From positions 4,131,214 to 4,195,213 of the forward strand of contig NC_047080.1 in the NCBI RefSeq assembly GCF_902459465.1: 64,000 nucleotides of DNA, read 5' to 3'. Below are positions 58,501-64,000 of the stretch, piece by piece (the stretch's first letter is position 1; every line of letters starts with the position of its first letter). The stretch is from Asterias rubens (taxonomy: Eukaryota > Echinodermata > Asteroidea > Forcipulatida > Asteriidae). Under the pieces are notes generated by a model, which searched no databases, was not told the origin of the DNA, and saw nothing but the letters and a program-made list of their open reading frames with translations. A program made the translations under genes and the position numbers.

Positions 58501-58761
58501 CAATTATATGGTGCTCCCTGCTACAATGAAATTGAAAAATTCCTGGGGGGGGGGGGTTTTCTTATGATCCTCAAGGTCATCTTTTCCCCCTACCCCTTGA
58601 CACTCCCTACTCACATATCCACCAAGAAACATCTCATGATCAAAGGGCTTTGTCCGGATAAGGTCCAAGTCCAGATCCGGGGGCGGGACGCCTAACCCGT
58701 GCAACATCACCACAGCTGTCAGTAAGACCATGCTCAAGCAGATACCTATTGTTGATGACAT
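55522..58761 (-). CDS. RCN2: Reticulocalbin-2-like CREC EF-hand protein (complete, 7 coding exons)
   Basis: Exons: 58615-58761, 58166-58271, 57676-57857, 57254-57367, 56926-57031, 56359-56510, 55522-55674; phases join to 319 aa (human RCN2 is 317). A signal peptide is clear (hydrophobic LSMVLLTAVVMLHGLG, residues 9-24). Six EF-hand loops follow at about 75-86, 111-122, 158-169, 195-206, 242-253 and 278-289, each with acidic residues at loop positions 1, 3 or 5, and 12 and a glycine at position 6. The C-terminus is HQEL, an ER-retention-type tetrapeptide. The PNAVDGM...VVIEKLLEDFDLNGDG block and the ALHLID-like block before EF6 favour RCN2 over calumenin. The role is Ca2+ binding in the ER/secretory lumen. 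An acceptor at 58770/58769, eight bases before the ATG, implies a separate 5' UTR exon upstream. The intron between exons 6 and 7 has a GC donor. Confidence 0.93.
55675..58614. other. RCN2 introns
   Basis: Introns: 55675-56358 (GC donor; family A-related element), 56511-56925, 57032-57253 (gctgcttaag-type repeat), 57368-57675, 57858-58165, 58272-58614 (contains a G run at 58546-58556 as read on plus). Apart from the repeats nothing is recognised. Confidence 0.8.
55759..56248 (-). mobile_element. Family A-related element in the last RCN2 intron
   Basis: Reads in reverse relative to family A: aacctgtgaaaattttaact, ctttctcaaaaactacatca, cagagagagtcgtactctca, and an outer end with gtgtccaatgacttta. 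It is a diverged or composite copy and occupies most of the intron between 55675 and 56358. Confidence 0.65.
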
Positions 58762-59917
58762 TTTGACACCTGAGATGAGAGGATCCAATTAAAAGCCAGT
58801 TTCAAAAAAACAAAGTAGAGAAAGTCTTGTGGTTCACTAAAGTAATATAATTTACTTTGAGTCATAATTTGTATTCACAAACAGTACAATATTAGTATCA
58901 TCATTAATTATAAAAATAGGTTTTACACCCCCCCCCTCCCAATTGTGTGGCAAAGCTCTAAGATTTTCCTTCCTCCATGGGGGACCATGCATGACCATAC
59001 AAGTTCTACAAGTCCCCCAGCCCTAGTTGCAATAGCGTAACCCTCCTCGTAGTCGGCACGTTATCGCAACTACCCCCCCCCCCCCCCCACCCACCAAACA
59101 CCCACCAACCGAACATTGATTAGAGGGGGTGCAAACAACATCATGATGGAGCAAATTGAATGATACAATCAATCAAGGAAACTGTAACATGATTTAAAAT
59201 GATAACTTTTTCCCGTGGTTGCCAATTAAATTTGAGATAGATACCCCAGCACTGCGCGTAAACTAAGCTAAGTGCCAACAAAGACCGATTGTTCTGTTCA
59301 AACTTTACAGTACACCGGAAGTGCATTGACTCACACACCAACACCGACAACAGAAAAGTAAGTGCGACTACGAATGCGATATAAAAGGAAAACGGTCACA
59401 GTACTTGTCCTTTTGTACCTTACTAATGTTTACCTTTTACCATAGAAATAAAACCTGTTCATCCCCATTGCTGATAAATAAAATAATTAAACCTCACCAT
59501 ACTCACCTCCTAAAACAGCACACACACGGCGATCGAGTTTTGAGAAGTTCAAAGGTTGATAGCATGAACTTACCATTTTGAGTACAGGTAATACATTTTT
59601 TTTCGCGTAAACTTTAACTGGGTTTAACAATGTTTTCTGCAAAAACACAATTATAAAAAAATAAAAAAACACCATTTATTTAGCTGAAAATTTTAAATAA
59701 ATTAGATATTTATATCTATTTTGATGACTCTTTGGGTTTTTTTATAAGGAAATTTAAAAGATATTTACTTTTCCTTAGAAGTGGTATCGCCCAGCCAGCC
59801 ACAAGCGATTTCTCAACGGCTATTTGCGGGCGTTCTCGGCACACAAACACACGTGACGACGACTGTTTGTAAGCATTTCATGAGAAAAGTGACACTGTCA
59901 GCATCACAACAACAGCA
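58762..59917. promoter_or_regulatory. Divergent promoter interval RCN2 / ALDH9A1
   Basis: 1156 bases between the two start codons. The RCN2 side must include a short intron, because an acceptor (tctcatctcag on the minus strand) sits 8 bases before its ATG, and an unlocated 5' UTR exon. Visible: C runs at 58927-58936 and 59072-59089, a CpG-containing patch at 59790-59860, and the CACGTG E-box at 59850. Confidence 0.5.
59850..59855. promoter_or_regulatory. CACGTG E-box just upstream of ALDH9A1
   Basis: A perfect palindromic E-box in the context CACGTGAC lies 63 bases before the ALDH9A1 start codon, within the interval shared with the divergent RCN2-like gene. USF/MiT-type bHLH factors bind this motif. 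Position is the only support; a six-base site can also occur by chance. Confidence 0.3.

Positions 59918-64000
<4,083 letters not shown>

Noticed and set aside
59141-59350. 69-codon minus-strand frame as the RCN2 5' exon
   Set aside because: It could overlap the unlocated 5' UTR exon, but no donor/acceptor pairing that extends the reading frame is convincing; the signal peptide begins at the ATG at 58761.

Overview
This window is nuclear DNA from an animal. It shows small exons with GT-AG introns, AT-rich introns of up to more than 16 kb, many tRNA-derived SINEs and many short inverted-repeat (MITE-like) elements. The gene content and the repeat families suggest a marine invertebrate deuterostome, most likely an echinoderm and probably a sea star. 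The species is a guess from general familiarity with such repeats; nothing in the window proves it.

Five protein genes can be supported. From left to right they are: (1) the first coding exon of a NOS1AP (CAPON)-like PTB adaptor on the minus strand (25801-25908), whose remaining exons must lie beyond the left edge; (2) a complete PRPF38B-like splicing factor on the minus strand (7 exons, 39736 down to 33894, 382 aa); (3) a complete FAM124-family gene on the plus strand (4 exons, 41202-49771, 400 aa); (4) a complete reticulocalbin-2-like EF-hand protein of the secretory pathway on the minus strand (7 exons, 58761 down to 55522, 319 aa, six EF hands, C-terminal HQEL); (5) the 5' two thirds of an ALDH9A1-like aldehyde dehydrogenase on the plus strand (6 exons, 59918-63091, running off the right edge). 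In each multi-exon gene the intron phases join into one open frame.

Layout: 1-25800 is intron 1 of the NOS1AP-like gene. It is full of repeats and holds one unassigned coding-exon candidate at 9356-9487. 26060-33893 is intergenic plus the PRPF38B 3' UTR. PRPF38B and FAM124 are head to head about 1.5 kb apart, FAM124 and RCN2 are tail to tail, and RCN2 and ALDH9A1 are head to head about 1.15 kb apart. The five genes share no pathway; they look like ordinary linked genes (splicing, secretory-pathway Ca2+ binding, carnitine/aldehyde metabolism, synaptic or polarity scaffolding, and one of unknown function).

The most informative non-genic material is the repeats. They include a 132-bp hAT-like MITE with exact 8-bp target duplications, one copy of which sits inside another copy of its own family; an element with a perfect 30-bp terminal inverted repeat; full-length foldback elements of about 380 bp; and three ~380-bp families that appear to be mosaics of each other. 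No obviously new multi-gene system was found.
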